Positions 8,157 to 17,770 are shown, numbered from the stretch's first letter. The stretch: DNA of 64,000 bases from Bacteroidales bacterium (GCA_016707785.1 JADJGZ010000008.1:138164-202163), one strand, 5' to 3'. Program-made: numbers and translations. Notes: generated by a model from the letters alone, not told the origin.

Positions 8157-9650
8157 CTATAATTTGAAAAACAGGCTGATTCTTCCCCACTTGTGAATCA
8201 TTCCTCCCTTGTATTCCGGGCTGAGGAAATGTTGTGCCAATTCGAGGCCGGAATCTTTATACCTGAGTTGCAATCCTGTTTCAACAGTAGCTACCCATCG
8301 GGAGATATCACCAGGTGCGAGGGTAAAAATGTTTTCCTTATTGAATATTCCTCCCTGCAATGTTGCATCATATCCCACAAAACTCCCTTTGGTTTCGAAA
8401 TACCAGGAGTACTGCCAGTTCCCTTGTTTTTTTCCGACAGACGGGAAATAAGGAGAAATCTGCTGGCCTGCAGCTATTCTAATCCCTGTTGATGCTTGTG
8501 TATAAAGACTTCCTGCCTTAGCGGATACACTGCCTGACAGCTGGAAATGATCCTTATCAATCAACGTTTTCTCTACATTGATATTATAATTAACAATGGC
8601 ATCTGTCCTGATTTGAGTTTCCCATCCAAGAGGTTTATCATTTGTTGGGAAGGTCTTATGAACCAAAGTCTGCATATATGAACCAGGAGAATATGGGCCC
8701 GTGAATCCCAGGTCTAATTCCGAAGTTATCCTTAACAGTCGGGAGGGGTCTGAAATGGTTCTGCTATATCCAAGATAAAGGTAAGATGCATAAGGCCTGT
8801 CATTATGCAATGCCGGTGCAATACGAGTATCTGTTGGGGTGTACATATTTTGTACCAGCTTGAGAGAACTGGCACTGTAAGCAGAATTCCTGTATGGAAT
8901 CATCAGACTTGAAAGCCGTAAATTCCTGATCCAGGGTGCTTGAAGTGAAATGGTGACTCCATTGGTAAAATACCTGTCAGTATTCAGAAAAGTGATGATA
9001 TCATTTTCAAAGGTAACTTCCAGCAGGGTTCTGGAATCATAGCGGTTTTCTATAAAAGTAATGCCGGGGAAAGTCCTGGTTTTCAATGATGAGGAATCAT
9101 TATCAGCCCGGTAAATAACAACTTTTTTGGGTTTTTCAGAAGGGATAGGTTTATTTATTCTTACTTCTGAAACTTTGGAAGAATCGGGACTTAAAACTGC
9201 ATGAAATCCTACAGGTGGAAAGTTCCTGATTGATGGTTGGAATTGACTGTTTTCGGAGAAATACAGAGATGCAGCACTGCTAAGATCTTTATAGTTACAG
9301 GGGAAAGGGTCCTTAACTGCGTTAAAGAGGATGAGGTCGTATTTTGCCGGCAGTGTTTTTATATCCAGGCTTATGATGTCACCATTTTGCTTGATGAATT
9401 CCAGTTTTTTATCTTCTGATGTAATCACCGGGATCCGGAAAGGGGTAAGGATCTTTTCAATAGCATTTTTTTCCTTGCCTGAAATGATGCCTTTCTCATC
9501 AATATTTTGACCTAGAAAAATAGCAGCCGGCTGATCAATTACCTGTGATTCAGATTCATTCTTCTGAAATAATAATTTACTGGCCGGTTGTTTTGAATCA
9601 CAACCGCCAAGAAACAATAATAGAATCCCTATGAAGAGTAACTGTTTCAA
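8157..9650 (-). CDS. LpxR-like lipid A deacylase domain behind a lipoprotein leader
   Basis: The C-terminal 300 residues match the LpxR (DUF2219) outer-membrane barrel. It has FENDIITFLNTDRYFTNG, including the conserved Asn-Asp and Thr-Asp-Arg residues, and DRPYASYLYLGYS; LpxR removes the 3'-acyloxyacyl group of lipid A. The N-terminal part is unusual. A hydrophobic stretch ending in the lipobox LFLGGC implies a lipoprotein, followed by about 170 residues I cannot assign before the barrel. The reading frame opens at a TTG (9698), but a TACCTTTG -7 box lies at 9677-9684, so the second TTG at 9650 is the better start. It is followed closely by the CapA-like gene. Confidence 0.72.
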   Translation of the reverse strand: MKQLLFIGILLLFLGGCDSKQPASKLLFQKNESESQVIDQPAAIFLGQNIDEKGIISGKEKNAIEKILTPFRIPVITSEDKKLEFIKQNGDIISLDIKTLPAKYDLILFNAVKDPFPCNYKDLSSAASLYFSENSQFQPSIRNFPPVGFHAVLSPDSSKVSEVRINKPIPSEKPKKVVIYRADNDSSSLKTRTFPGITFIENRYDSRTLLEVTFENDIITFLNTDRYFTNGVTISLQAPWIRNLRLSSLMIPYRNSAYSASSLKLVQNMYTPTDTRIAPALHNDRPYASYLYLGYSRTISDPSRLLRITSELDLGFTGPYSPGSYMQTLVHKTFPTNDKPLGWETQIRTDAIVNYNINVEKTLIDKDHFQLSGSVSAKAGSLYTQASTGIRIAAGQQISPYFPSVGKKQGNWQYSWYFETKGSFVGYDATLQGGIFNKENIFTLAPGDISRWVATVETGLQLRYKDSGLELAQHFLSPEYKGGMIHKWGRISLFFKL

Positions 9651-9676
9651 ATTATCTGTTAATCCGGAATAACCTA

Positions 9677-9684
9677 CAAAGGTA
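9677..9684 (-). promoter_or_regulatory. -7 box upstream of the LpxR-like gene
   Basis: The minus strand reads TACCTTTG, matching TAnnTTTG. It lies within the longest possible reading frame of the LpxR-like gene and about 27 bases before the alternative TTG start, so it helps decide the start. No clear -33 TTTG at standard spacing. Confidence 0.4.
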
Positions 9685-9724
9685 AGTAAAAGGGGCAAAG
9701 AATTTTTGGCTATTTTGCTGAAGG

Positions 9725-10579
9725 TTATTCTCCGTTAAACAGAAGGTTGTTTAACATGAAGCGCAGATAGAAACCGGCACCGGGGCGATATTTGTTATAT
9801 CCGTCGAGTTGGGTACTGATAAAATGAGCATTAAAGCCTGGTTCAAAACCTACATCCCCGAACATGAAGGAAGCACCAGCACTGAAATAAAGGCCCCAGC
9901 CAATTCCTCCCTGCTTCATATTGAACGTCTGGGAATTTGGACCAATGTATACCCCATTCAGATAATTATTGATGATACTGTATTCTTTCTCTTCAACAAA
10001 GAAGGAGGATTTGATCACGGTTGTATTATTCACATTCAACCCTCCAATCACAAAATAACCAAACCGGTCGGATACAGGGAAATTTCTTTTCAGCCCGATA
10101 TCGAAATAGACCCGTTCTTCCACACCCCTGATCGGACAAAGTGTGTGGTCAGGAAAAGATGTAAAGGGTTTTGGGATGGTGAAAATCAATGCATCCTGGG
10201 TAGTGAGTTTCATGTAATTGAAATTGAAATACAGTGCATAGGTGCTATTGAATGAGTACTGGCCGTATATCCCCGGCATCATTGCAATTTTATAACGCAT
10301 ATTCGTGGGCCATCCGTCTGTATCAATAAAAATAGTGTCAATCGCATCTAACCTGTTGAAAATGGAATCATAGAAAACCCTGTTACTCATAACCCATTGA
10401 GTATTGTTCAAATTACCAATGGTTCCGTTATAGTAATTGGCGGAGTGTTTCGAAGGGACATAGACTCCGAAATTGATTCCAAATTCGAAACCACCTTCAT
10501 CCCTGGAAGATTCCTGTGAAAAAATGAAGAGCGGACACAAGAAAAAAGTGAGTACAAAAAGAGCAAAAAACCGTTTCAT
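9725..10579 (-). CDS. Predicted outer-membrane beta-barrel protein
   Basis: A 284-residue protein with a clear signal peptide (hydrophobic residues 4-20, cleavage near IFSQ). The mature part begins with FEFGINFGVYVPS and ends with GAGFYLRFMLNN, typical first and last strands of small Bacteroidota outer-membrane barrels, with many aromatic and glycine residues between. It is not recognisable as a named family. It is the second gene of a minus-strand run (TPR/tail-anchor, this protein, LpxR-like, CapA-like) with short spacers, which suggests an envelope role. Confidence 0.7.
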   Translation of the reverse strand: MKRFFALFVLTFFLCPLFIFSQESSRDEGGFEFGINFGVYVPSKHSANYYNGTIGNLNNTQWVMSNRVFYDSIFNRLDAIDTIFIDTDGWPTNMRYKIAMMPGIYGQYSFNSTYALYFNFNYMKLTTQDALIFTIPKPFTSFPDHTLCPIRGVEERVYFDIGLKRNFPVSDRFGYFVIGGLNVNNTTVIKSSFFVEEKEYSIINNYLNGVYIGPNSQTFNMKQGGIGWGLYFSAGASFMFGDVGFEPGFNAHFISTQLDGYNKYRPGAGFYLRFMLNNLLFNGE

Positions 10580-10613
10580 AGAGCAGCAACTTTATACAAA
10601 GATAGGAGAATCT

Positions 10614-10880
10614 TTATAAAGCGATAAAGAGAATCAGGGCAACGGCAGCAATGATTCCCAGGATCAGGAAGACTTTTTTTTCATAAGCCAGCTGCTGGTT
10701 GCAGGCTTCAATCTTTTTTCGGGCTTTTTCTGACCGGTTATCCTGTTCCAATGCCCGTTCATACCAGGTTCTTGCCGACCGGAAGATTTCTATTTTATAA
10801 AAATCGTCTCCCCGCAACATGAAATCCCTGAACTTTGATTCTTCAGGACTTAAGTTAACTTCAGCTTCATGATGTGCCAT
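10614..10880 (-). CDS. Small TPR-like protein with C-terminal membrane anchor
   Basis: An 88-residue protein. Residues about 17-65 form a single tetratricopeptide-like helical pair (FYKIEIFRSARTWYERALEQ is a good TPR match). Residues about 70-88 are one transmembrane helix at the extreme C-terminus, so it looks like a tail-anchored protein with the TPR in the cytoplasm. No enzymatic motif. It is the first gene of the minus-strand run ending with the CapA-like gene and has its own -7 box, so it may act as a membrane scaffold for that group; that is inference. Confidence 0.75.
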   Translation of the reverse strand: MAHHEAEVNLSPEESKFRDFMLRGDDFYKIEIFRSARTWYERALEQDNRSEKARKKIEACNQQLAYEKKVFLILGIIAAVALILFIAL

Positions 10881-10900
10881 GGTTATCGAATTGATTCTTA

Positions 10901-10908
10901 CAAATATA
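10901..10908 (-). promoter_or_regulatory. -7 box heading the TPR/OMP/LpxR/CapA run
   Basis: The minus strand reads TATATTTG, a perfect TAnnTTTG box, 20 bases before the ATG of the TPR-like gene. This predicts a leader of about 15 bases. The -33 element is not clear. Confidence 0.6.
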
Positions 10909-11095
10909 ACACTAAACTCATCGAACTCTGAGTATTCTTTCAGGATGAATGATCATTCCAATGAGTTTTTTATCTTTATCTGATCCTTTTTATTGAGTGA
11001 GTACCCCATCTAAAGTTTAAATAGTTGTATTTCTTATTCGAAATCTTCATTAAAATTTGGCAGGTATAAAATTAAACCTTTAAAATCAGAATTAT

Positions 11096-12661
11096 ATGCC
11101 AATCAGGATGACCAAAGACAGGGGCATGTCCTCTTCAGATAATTTCCCCGGATCAGGGGGAGGCGGACGATTACCTGGCGGAATGAATGCCGGTTGCCTG
11201 GCAGCATTGTTACCATTACTCTTTAGAAATCCCAAGCTTTTAATTGTGGTATTGATCATTGGTGGGTTATTCTATTTTATTGGTGGACAAAAGAGCTGCG
11301 GAATAATGAACCAGGGATTGGGAGGTGATGGATTTTCGATGGGAGGGATGCTGGACGAAAGGATGTATGATAAAGCTGAGGTGTATGAACCCCTGGCTGA
11401 TAATATTAACAATCCATTGCCTGAAAGAGTCAGCCTTGAGCAGTATTGCCCGGTTCGCCGCAACCAGGGGGCACAGGGTTCCTGCGTGGCCTGGGCCAGT
11501 GCTTATGGTGCACGCTCTATCCTGAAAGCCAGGGAGTCGGGGCAGAATCCCGACGAGGTAGCCTTCAGCCCTTCGTTTCTTTATAACCAGATTGGACTCG
11601 AGGGTTGCCAGGGAAGTTATATCATAAGAGCCATGGAGAATATGGCACAGGTTGGTGCTGTGCCTTTTGACCGTTTTCCTTATGATGAACAGGATTGCAG
11701 CAAGCAGCCCGCGCAGGAAGATTTTCAACTTGCCAGCCAGTTCCGCACCAAGGGATTTAACCGTTTATCCCGGGGTGGAGAGGATTATAAAACTGATCTG
11801 CTGGCCATCAAGCAAAATCTGGCCCAAAATGCCCCCGTAGTTATTGGGATGATGGTAGGAGGCAGTTTCATGCAAGATATGGTAAATAAAAAAGTATGGA
11901 TTCCGCAATCATCAGATTATGAAATGAATGGTTTCGGTGGCCATGCCATGTGTGTGATTGGATATGATGATTTCCTTGAAGGAGGAGCCTTCCAGATCAT
12001 GAACAGCTGGGGACAGGAATGGGGAGAACAGGGCATAGCCTGGGTCAGGTACAGGGATTTCGATCATTTTGTGAAAGAAGCCTATGGACTATATCCCATG
12101 GGTACTACAGGGCAACAACCTGGTGATATGCTTACTGCTGAAATTGGACTGGTGTTGAATATTGCTGACCAAAACCAAACTGAAATTATTCCCTTGGAGT
12201 ATCGGTCAGAGAATGTATATTCAACCAGGAATGCTTTATCGGAGGATAGCAGGTTTAAACTCCAGGTTACTAATAATATGGAGTGTTATACCTATGTTTT
12301 CGGACAGGAAACCGATGGTTCCTCTTATGTGTTATTTCCTTATACACCTAAGCATTCACCCTATTGTGGGATCACCGGGACAAGACTGTTCCCGAAGGAT
12401 TACTCCATGCAACCTGATAGTATAGGGAAGAAGGACCTGATGGCGATTGTAATGACAAAAGCCCCGATCGATTATAAGAAACTCAACAAGAAAATCAGCA
12501 ACAGCCGCAAATTGTCCTATACTGCGAAGATAAAAGAAGCTTTAGGCGACCAGATACAAGATGAAATCAAGTTTACGGATCAGAAAGGCATGGTTGCTTT
12601 CTCTACTTCTTTGACCGGACAAAAAGCTGTGATGGTGATTGTGGAAGTCAATAAGAAGTAA
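11096..12661 (+). CDS. Membrane-anchored C1 (papain) family peptidase with DUF4384 domain
   Basis: A 521-residue protein. The N-terminus is Ser/Gly-rich and cytoplasmic, followed by a transmembrane helix (about residues 48-64), so the protease faces the periplasm. The papain fold has QGAQGSCVAWASAY (oxyanion Gln124, catalytic Cys130), GGHAMCVIGYDD (His283) and IMNSWGQEWG (Asn303): a complete triad. Residues about 365-460 resemble DUF4384, a beta-domain often attached to caspase-like and papain-like proteases in bacteria. It has no propeptide of the usual cathepsin kind. It stands alone, convergent with the next gene. The substrate is unknown. Confidence 0.85.
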   Translation: MPIRMTKDRGMSSSDNFPGSGGGGRLPGGMNAGCLAALLPLLFRNPKLLIVVLIIGGLFYFIGGQKSCGIMNQGLGGDGFSMGGMLDERMYDKAEVYEPLADNINNPLPERVSLEQYCPVRRNQGAQGSCVAWASAYGARSILKARESGQNPDEVAFSPSFLYNQIGLEGCQGSYIIRAMENMAQVGAVPFDRFPYDEQDCSKQPAQEDFQLASQFRTKGFNRLSRGGEDYKTDLLAIKQNLAQNAPVVIGMMVGGSFMQDMVNKKVWIPQSSDYEMNGFGGHAMCVIGYDDFLEGGAFQIMNSWGQEWGEQGIAWVRYRDFDHFVKEAYGLYPMGTTGQQPGDMLTAEIGLVLNIADQNQTEIIPLEYRSENVYSTRNALSEDSRFKLQVTNNMECYTYVFGQETDGSSYVLFPYTPKHSPYCGITGTRLFPKDYSMQPDSIGKKDLMAIVMTKAPIDYKKLNKKISNSRKLSYTAKIKEALGDQIQDEIKFTDQKGMVAFSTSLTGQKAVMVIVEVNKK

Positions 12662-12670
12662 ACCAGCCTT

Positions 12671-13930
12671 TTAATCAGTGAGAAGGACCTTCTGTACCCT
12701 AATATTCCCGGCAGGATTTATGCACCGCAAAATATAAATTCCATTGTTCAGGTTCCCTGGCAGATTGATCATAGTATTGCCTTTAACCTTCTGATTGAAC
12801 ATATTCCTTCCATTCATATCTGTCAGGGTAACCTGGTAATTCAGGCTCTCCTGAAGTCCAATGAGTCGGAGTGGGGCACTTTTTGAAACAGGGTTCAAGG
12901 CAAGGATGCTTGATTCAGGTTTCTCATAAATTCCAAAAACCTCGTGACTGGAGAAATAGGTTTCTTCAGAGATTGAATTTCTCCAATCATTCAAATGTGG
13001 TTGCCACTTTTTGGTCAATAAGTTTACAAGGTTTCCTGAATTATAGGTATAGGAAAGAAGGTTGGAATTCACCCAGGCAGCATTTGACCACAATTGCTGT
13101 GTATCCGTTTCCAGTTTGCCATCAGCATTATAGCTGTATTCATTTTTGGAAGCGTTTTCCCAGGCTGATAAGGCTTGAAGATATTTTTCGATGATAGTTC
13201 TTGAAAGTTTACCGGAGGAATAAGTTAATGTACTTCGGGTATAATTCAACCATGAAAGAGAAATGGGATCCCACTGCTCATATAATTCATTGGATGGTAA
13301 TGAGTTTGCATAGGTATGGGTGGTACGGCTCCGGTTTTCCCAGGTACTCAGATTGCCATTCCAGGCCTGGAGAAGATCTATATTTACTAATCCGCTTCCA
13401 GTATAAGTAAAAGATTGCTTTTCGCTGAATGTCCACTGAAATTCACCGGCATTCCATGTACTCATGATGATATTTGTAAGTACATTGAGTGTATCGTATG
13501 AATAATCGAATTTAAGTGCATTTTTCCAGCTATTCAGTTGATTATCCCATTGTTGAGATACAACTTTCCTAAGCTGTAATCCTATATAAACGAGTGTATC
13601 ATTCGAATAATTCTTCCAGAACCCGTTTTTATCCTTGGAGAGTTTCATCCGCTGAATCATCATACCGCCGGAGTCATAGGAAATAAAGGTCCTCTGGGCT
13701 AGCTGAAAACTCAATTCGGTGGTATCATAATTACTTATGTGAATCGAATCAGACAAGGATGCAGATTCATGGGTGCTTTTCAGGATATTGCCTCCATAAT
13801 CTGACCAAAGCGATTCTGACGATATTCCAAATATGGATTGACCAGGTACCTGGCTATTTGATGTTTGAGCAAAAGAGGTCAGGGTTATGAAAAGAAAGAC
13901 CAGGCTTCCGTATATTTTATATTGATTCAT
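12671..13930 (-). CDS. Repeat protein with C-terminal T9SS sorting domain
   Basis: A 419-residue exported protein. After a signal peptide (cleavage near SFAQ, residue 22) comes a run of five or more imperfect repeats of about 37 residues, spaced by W...W.N and Y.Y.. patterns (for example SAWENASKNEYSYNADGK). The last 75 residues form a type IX secretion sorting domain (VTLTDMNGRNMF ... NLNNGIYILRCI ... RVQKVLL), so the protein should be exported by the PorU/PorV machinery encoded at 43-52 kb and anchored at or released from the surface. No enzyme motif is seen; a binding or adhesin role is only a guess. Confidence 0.82.
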   Translation of the reverse strand: MNQYKIYGSLVFLFITLTSFAQTSNSQVPGQSIFGISSESLWSDYGGNILKSTHESASLSDSIHISNYDTTELSFQLAQRTFISYDSGGMMIQRMKLSKDKNGFWKNYSNDTLVYIGLQLRKVVSQQWDNQLNSWKNALKFDYSYDTLNVLTNIIMSTWNAGEFQWTFSEKQSFTYTGSGLVNIDLLQAWNGNLSTWENRSRTTHTYANSLPSNELYEQWDPISLSWLNYTRSTLTYSSGKLSRTIIEKYLQALSAWENASKNEYSYNADGKLETDTQQLWSNAAWVNSNLLSYTYNSGNLVNLLTKKWQPHLNDWRNSISEETYFSSHEVFGIYEKPESSILALNPVSKSAPLRLIGLQESLNYQVTLTDMNGRNMFNQKVKGNTMINLPGNLNNGIYILRCINPAGNIRVQKVLLTD

Positions 13931-14103
13931 GAGGGTTAGTTTTGAGTTAGGATATAGAGTAATTGCCAGAAATTCTTTCAGGAATCGTGATGATGAGATA
14001 TAATATGATCATCGATGCCACAAAAAGGGTTGATTGTTGCAATAGTTATGGGTTGCATCAATGATACCTTATTGGAGACTCCTTCACAAATGGAATTGAA
14101 TGA

Positions 14104-16194
14104 CTAATTCAATCCACGTCGATCGATAAGAGGCTGGACTTGAGGATCTTTTCCCCCGGTAAACTGTCTGTATAATTTCATAGCATCTTCAGTTCCACCT
14201 TTTTCTAAGATATTCTTTCTGAAACTATCAGCAGTTGCCTTGTCAAAAACGCCGTATTTCCTGAAGTAGGAATAAGCATCAGCATCAAGCACTTCAGCCC
14301 AGATATAAGCATAATAGCCGGCAGAATAACCTCCTGCAAATACATGCTGGAAGAAAGTGCTTTTATATCGTGCGGGTATTGCATCGATGAGTCCAAGTTT
14401 ATCCATCTCTACTTGTTCAAACAACTGAGGTTCGATGTTGTTTTGGAATTCCAGGCTGTGGTATTTCATATCCAGTAATGCAGCGGCCAGGTATTCAGTG
14501 GTAACAAAGCCCATATTAAACTTTTCAGCATTTTTCATTTTTGTTACCAATGATGCCGGTATCACTTCTCCTGTCTTGTAATGTTTTGCATATACTTTCA
14601 GGAGTTCAGGTTCATTAGCCCAATTCTCCATTATTTGTGAAGGCAGTTCAACAAAATCACGGGGAACAGCTGTCCCTGAAAGGCTGGCATAGGTGCAACG
14701 GGTAAGCATTCCATGTAAAGCATGGCCGAATTCATGGAAGAATGTCGAAACTTCTTCCCAGGTCAGCAAAGTGGTTTCCCCTTCTGCAGGGGCAGGGTAA
14801 TTGAAATTGATAGAGATGATGGGCCGGACATCTTTCCCATTCACTTTTTTCTGGTCGCGGTAGTTATTCATCCAGGCTCCTGAACGTTTGGCCGTTCCGG
14901 CATAGTAGTCAACATAAAGTATCCCTGCCAGCATCCCATTAGCTTCATATACTTCATAAGTTTCCACTTTATTATTGTAAACAGGAAGATCGGTCCTCTT
15001 TTTGAAAGTTAGTCCAAAGAGCTTACCTGAAGCATAGAACACGCCTTTTCTGACACTATCTACCGGGAAATAGGGTTTCATCTCTTCTTCATTGAGATCA
15101 TACCTTGCAAGACGGATTTTCTCTGTATAATAGAACCAGTCCCAGGGTTGAACCTTAAAACTGCCACCTTCCCTGATGATCATCTCCTGTATATCGGATT
15201 CTTCCTGTTTCGCCATAGCAAGGGCAGGTTTCCATAACTGGCTCAGCAATTTATCAACATTAGAAGGTGTTTTAGCCATATTGTCGTCCAAAACATAGGA
15301 TGCATAATCAGGAAATCCCATCAGTTTAGCTTTCTCCGCCCTTAAGGCTACGATTTCAGCAATCACGGGATTATTATCATATTTTCCCCCATTGCAACGG
15401 TTGAGGTAGTATTCATATAATTGTTTCCGCAATACCCTGTTATCGGCATAAGTGATAAAAGGCATAACCGTAGTTTTACTGAGTCCAAAAGCCCATTTAT
15501 TCTCAAGGCCTTTCTTCTTTGCAAAAGAAGAGGCTGATTCTACCAATACGGCAGGCAGTCCTGAAAGATCCGATTCTTTTTCAATGGTCATATAATAGCC
15601 ATTGGTTGCCTTAAGGAGATTTTCGCCAAATTGAACATTTAATACGGATATTTTTGAATTGATCTCCTTCATCCTCGATTTTTTGGCTTCAGGCAACAGA
15701 GCCCCATTTCTTACAAAGCGTTTATAGGTTTCTTCCAGCAGTTTGGCTTGTTCACCTTGCAATTTCAGTGAGGCACGCTTCTCATAAACAGCCTTTACGC
15801 GGGTAAAGAGAAGGTCATTCATATAGATACCATCGTAATGCTCTGAGAGGAGGGGAGAAGATTCCTTATCAACTTCCTGTATTCCATCTGAGGTATTGGA
15901 GGAGGTATAAACTCCCAATATAGTGATGACGCGATAAAGTGACTGCCCTGAATTTTCCAGCGCTTCTATGGTGTTAGCAAAAGTCGGGGCTTGCTTGTTT
16001 TGAATAATTTGTTGGATTTCAGTAGTATGGGTCTTAATGCCTTCATTGATGGCAGGCATAAAATGTTCTGTTTTGATCAAATTGAATGGAGGAACTTCAT
16101 GGGGAGTGCTCCACTGTTTTACCAGGAAAGGGTTTTGAGCAAATGATGCGACAAACATAAGTGTTAAGGTAATTAAGCTGATCGTTGACTTCAT
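14104..16194 (-). CDS. dcp: M3-family metallopeptidase (peptidyl-dipeptidase Dcp type)
   Basis: A protein of about 696 residues. The zinc site is the M3 motif FHEFGHALHGML, with a second glutamate downstream, and the C-terminal region FAGGYSAGYYAYIWAEVLDADAY is diagnostic of the Dcp/oligopeptidase A group. Dcp removes dipeptides from peptide C-termini in the periplasm. The frame is open to 16356, but the ATG at 16194 begins a clear signal peptide (MKSTISLITLTLMFVASFAQ), so I chose it. It is transcribed toward the T9SS cargo gene and lies downstream of a propeller protein gene with about an 85-base gap. Confidence 0.92.
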   Translation of the reverse strand: MKSTISLITLTLMFVASFAQNPFLVKQWSTPHEVPPFNLIKTEHFMPAINEGIKTHTTEIQQIIQNKQAPTFANTIEALENSGQSLYRVITILGVYTSSNTSDGIQEVDKESSPLLSEHYDGIYMNDLLFTRVKAVYEKRASLKLQGEQAKLLEETYKRFVRNGALLPEAKKSRMKEINSKISVLNVQFGENLLKATNGYYMTIEKESDLSGLPAVLVESASSFAKKKGLENKWAFGLSKTTVMPFITYADNRVLRKQLYEYYLNRCNGGKYDNNPVIAEIVALRAEKAKLMGFPDYASYVLDDNMAKTPSNVDKLLSQLWKPALAMAKQEESDIQEMIIREGGSFKVQPWDWFYYTEKIRLARYDLNEEEMKPYFPVDSVRKGVFYASGKLFGLTFKKRTDLPVYNNKVETYEVYEANGMLAGILYVDYYAGTAKRSGAWMNNYRDQKKVNGKDVRPIISINFNYPAPAEGETTLLTWEEVSTFFHEFGHALHGMLTRCTYASLSGTAVPRDFVELPSQIMENWANEPELLKVYAKHYKTGEVIPASLVTKMKNAEKFNMGFVTTEYLAAALLDMKYHSLEFQNNIEPQLFEQVEMDKLGLIDAIPARYKSTFFQHVFAGGYSAGYYAYIWAEVLDADAYSYFRKYGVFDKATADSFRKNILEKGGTEDAMKLYRQFTGGKDPQVQPLIDRRGLN

Positions 16195-16279
16195 AATGGA
16201 TTGGTTTGATTTGAGAGGTAAAGATATACCTATTTCCTGTATCGGAAAAGTGTTCAACAACAATGAATGTGAGAGGGTA

Positions 16280-17566
16280 TCAGAGTGCCGATTTCTTAAT
16301 CCATCGGGAATTCGCCAAATGGTCATATTGCATATATATGGCCTGGTTGTTGACAATTCTTACTTTTTCATAGAAGTAAATATCAAGAGATTTCCCCGCA
16401 CCAACCGGCTTCCCGTTTCGGTAGTTGATAGGCTGGAGATAGATCCCTTTTTTGTTTCTGAATACACCATAAACCATTTGTTCATTTTCATCAATAAGGT
16501 ATTTCCTCAGGAACTCTTTATTATTATGTGTAATCTGTCCCTGATTAATAAGTTTACCTCCACTGTTGAAGATAAACATCTGATCGATAGAATGATCATA
16601 TACATAAATAGTGTCCTGCATACAGAAAGATTCTACACTGATCGGTTTGGAAATTCCCTTGCTGGAGGCACTGCGACCACTTCCGCGCAAGGCAAACTGC
16701 CGGCTTAAAGAAGCAGGGTGATTATTCTTTTCATCCGGACTTACCATCTGAAATCCTAGACCTGCATGAGCGGAACCAACATTATCAAGGTCACTGCAAT
16801 GCATGCGGGCTAGTACATCTTCCTGGGTATAAATTAGTGTTCTCTGACTTTTATTCCTGATAACCAAAGTGACCGATTGATTGTATTCTCCGAATCTCTT
16901 AACCAGGATGCCGCTGCTAAGCCAGCCAACACAAGGATCCATAATATATTGATATCTGTATCTTGGAATCCCTTGCATGATCTGGCAAAGAGAAGTGTCT
17001 GCCTTGATTTGATAGAGTGTATCTTCAGAATGCAGATATATATTGGAAAGGAAATCTCTTCCCAGGTGATTGCATTTATTCAGATACACCGGAAGTAAAC
17101 ATTTCCAGTATAATTTTTCTGATGGACTATATAATGAGAGGAACTTTTGCCTTCCGTGGATTTCAAGCTTCAGAATATCTTCATTGATGGTTTCAAAATC
17201 AAGGAGATACCTGAAGCGATGGTCCCTTTTTTCAGAGATGGTGACTTGTTTAAGAGGGAAAGACCTGGACTTTAAAACAATGATGTTTGATGCCGGATTT
17301 TGGGTATTGGAAAGGGTATTAGCTGGTATTCGCCTTGTTTCGCAGGCAATATGGCTGAAAATCAGGGTGTCATCGTTATTGCACCAAAGGCTGAAATATC
17401 CATCTGCCCCGCTACTTGTCCCTGAATTTTCGTTCCCGGATTTGAAAATATTCACTCTTTTCAAAGGCGATCCCATTTCATCGGTAACAACCCCCACCAT
17501 TGTAAACGATTGGCCTTTGAGAAAAGATGCCAGAAGAATTAAGATTACTACCAGGCAGAATTTCAT
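16280..17566 (-). CDS. Exported carboxypeptidase-regulatory-like plus beta-propeller protein
   Basis: A 428-residue protein. A signal peptide (cleavage near LKGQ) is followed by a CarboxypepD_reg-like beta-sandwich, residues about 22-105 (VVTDEMGSPLKRVNIFKSGN ... DGYFSLWCNNDDTLIFSHIA), common at the N-terminus of Bacteroidota surface proteins. The remainder resembles a six-bladed propeller of the 6-bladed/DUF4934 kind (DTIYVYDHSIDQMFIFNSGGK, MVYGVFRNKKGIYL). No TonB plug or barrel follows, so it is not a TonB-dependent receptor. Function unknown; ligand binding in the periplasm is possible. Confidence 0.65.
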   Translation of the reverse strand: MKFCLVVILILLASFLKGQSFTMVGVVTDEMGSPLKRVNIFKSGNENSGTSSGADGYFSLWCNNDDTLIFSHIACETRRIPANTLSNTQNPASNIIVLKSRSFPLKQVTISEKRDHRFRYLLDFETINEDILKLEIHGRQKFLSLYSPSEKLYWKCLLPVYLNKCNHLGRDFLSNIYLHSEDTLYQIKADTSLCQIMQGIPRYRYQYIMDPCVGWLSSGILVKRFGEYNQSVTLVIRNKSQRTLIYTQEDVLARMHCSDLDNVGSAHAGLGFQMVSPDEKNNHPASLSRQFALRGSGRSASSKGISKPISVESFCMQDTIYVYDHSIDQMFIFNSGGKLINQGQITHNNKEFLRKYLIDENEQMVYGVFRNKKGIYLQPINYRNGKPVGAGKSLDIYFYEKVRIVNNQAIYMQYDHLANSRWIKKSAL

Positions 17567-17636
17567 AAACTTTTGAGATGATCCCTGATTATTGATACAA
17601 TTATAATAAAAAATATCCAGAAAAGCAAGTAGAATC

Positions 17637-17664
17637 GTTGAGCGACTGTAATTATTCGCTCAAC
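17637..17664. repeat. Hairpin between propeller and DUF1801 genes
   Basis: GTTGAGCGA and TCGCTCAAC form a perfect 9-bp stem around a ten-base loop. It lies downstream of the minus-strand DUF1801 gene and could end its transcript, but no T-run follows on either strand. Confidence 0.45.
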
Positions 17665-17770
17665 TATTAAACTGATGCTATGAAATAATCTCAATAATTG
17701 GATAGATATTCTGATGGGAAGCAGAAATTGGTCGTAAGTGGTAGCTTCTCAGAAATCTATTAATTCAGGT

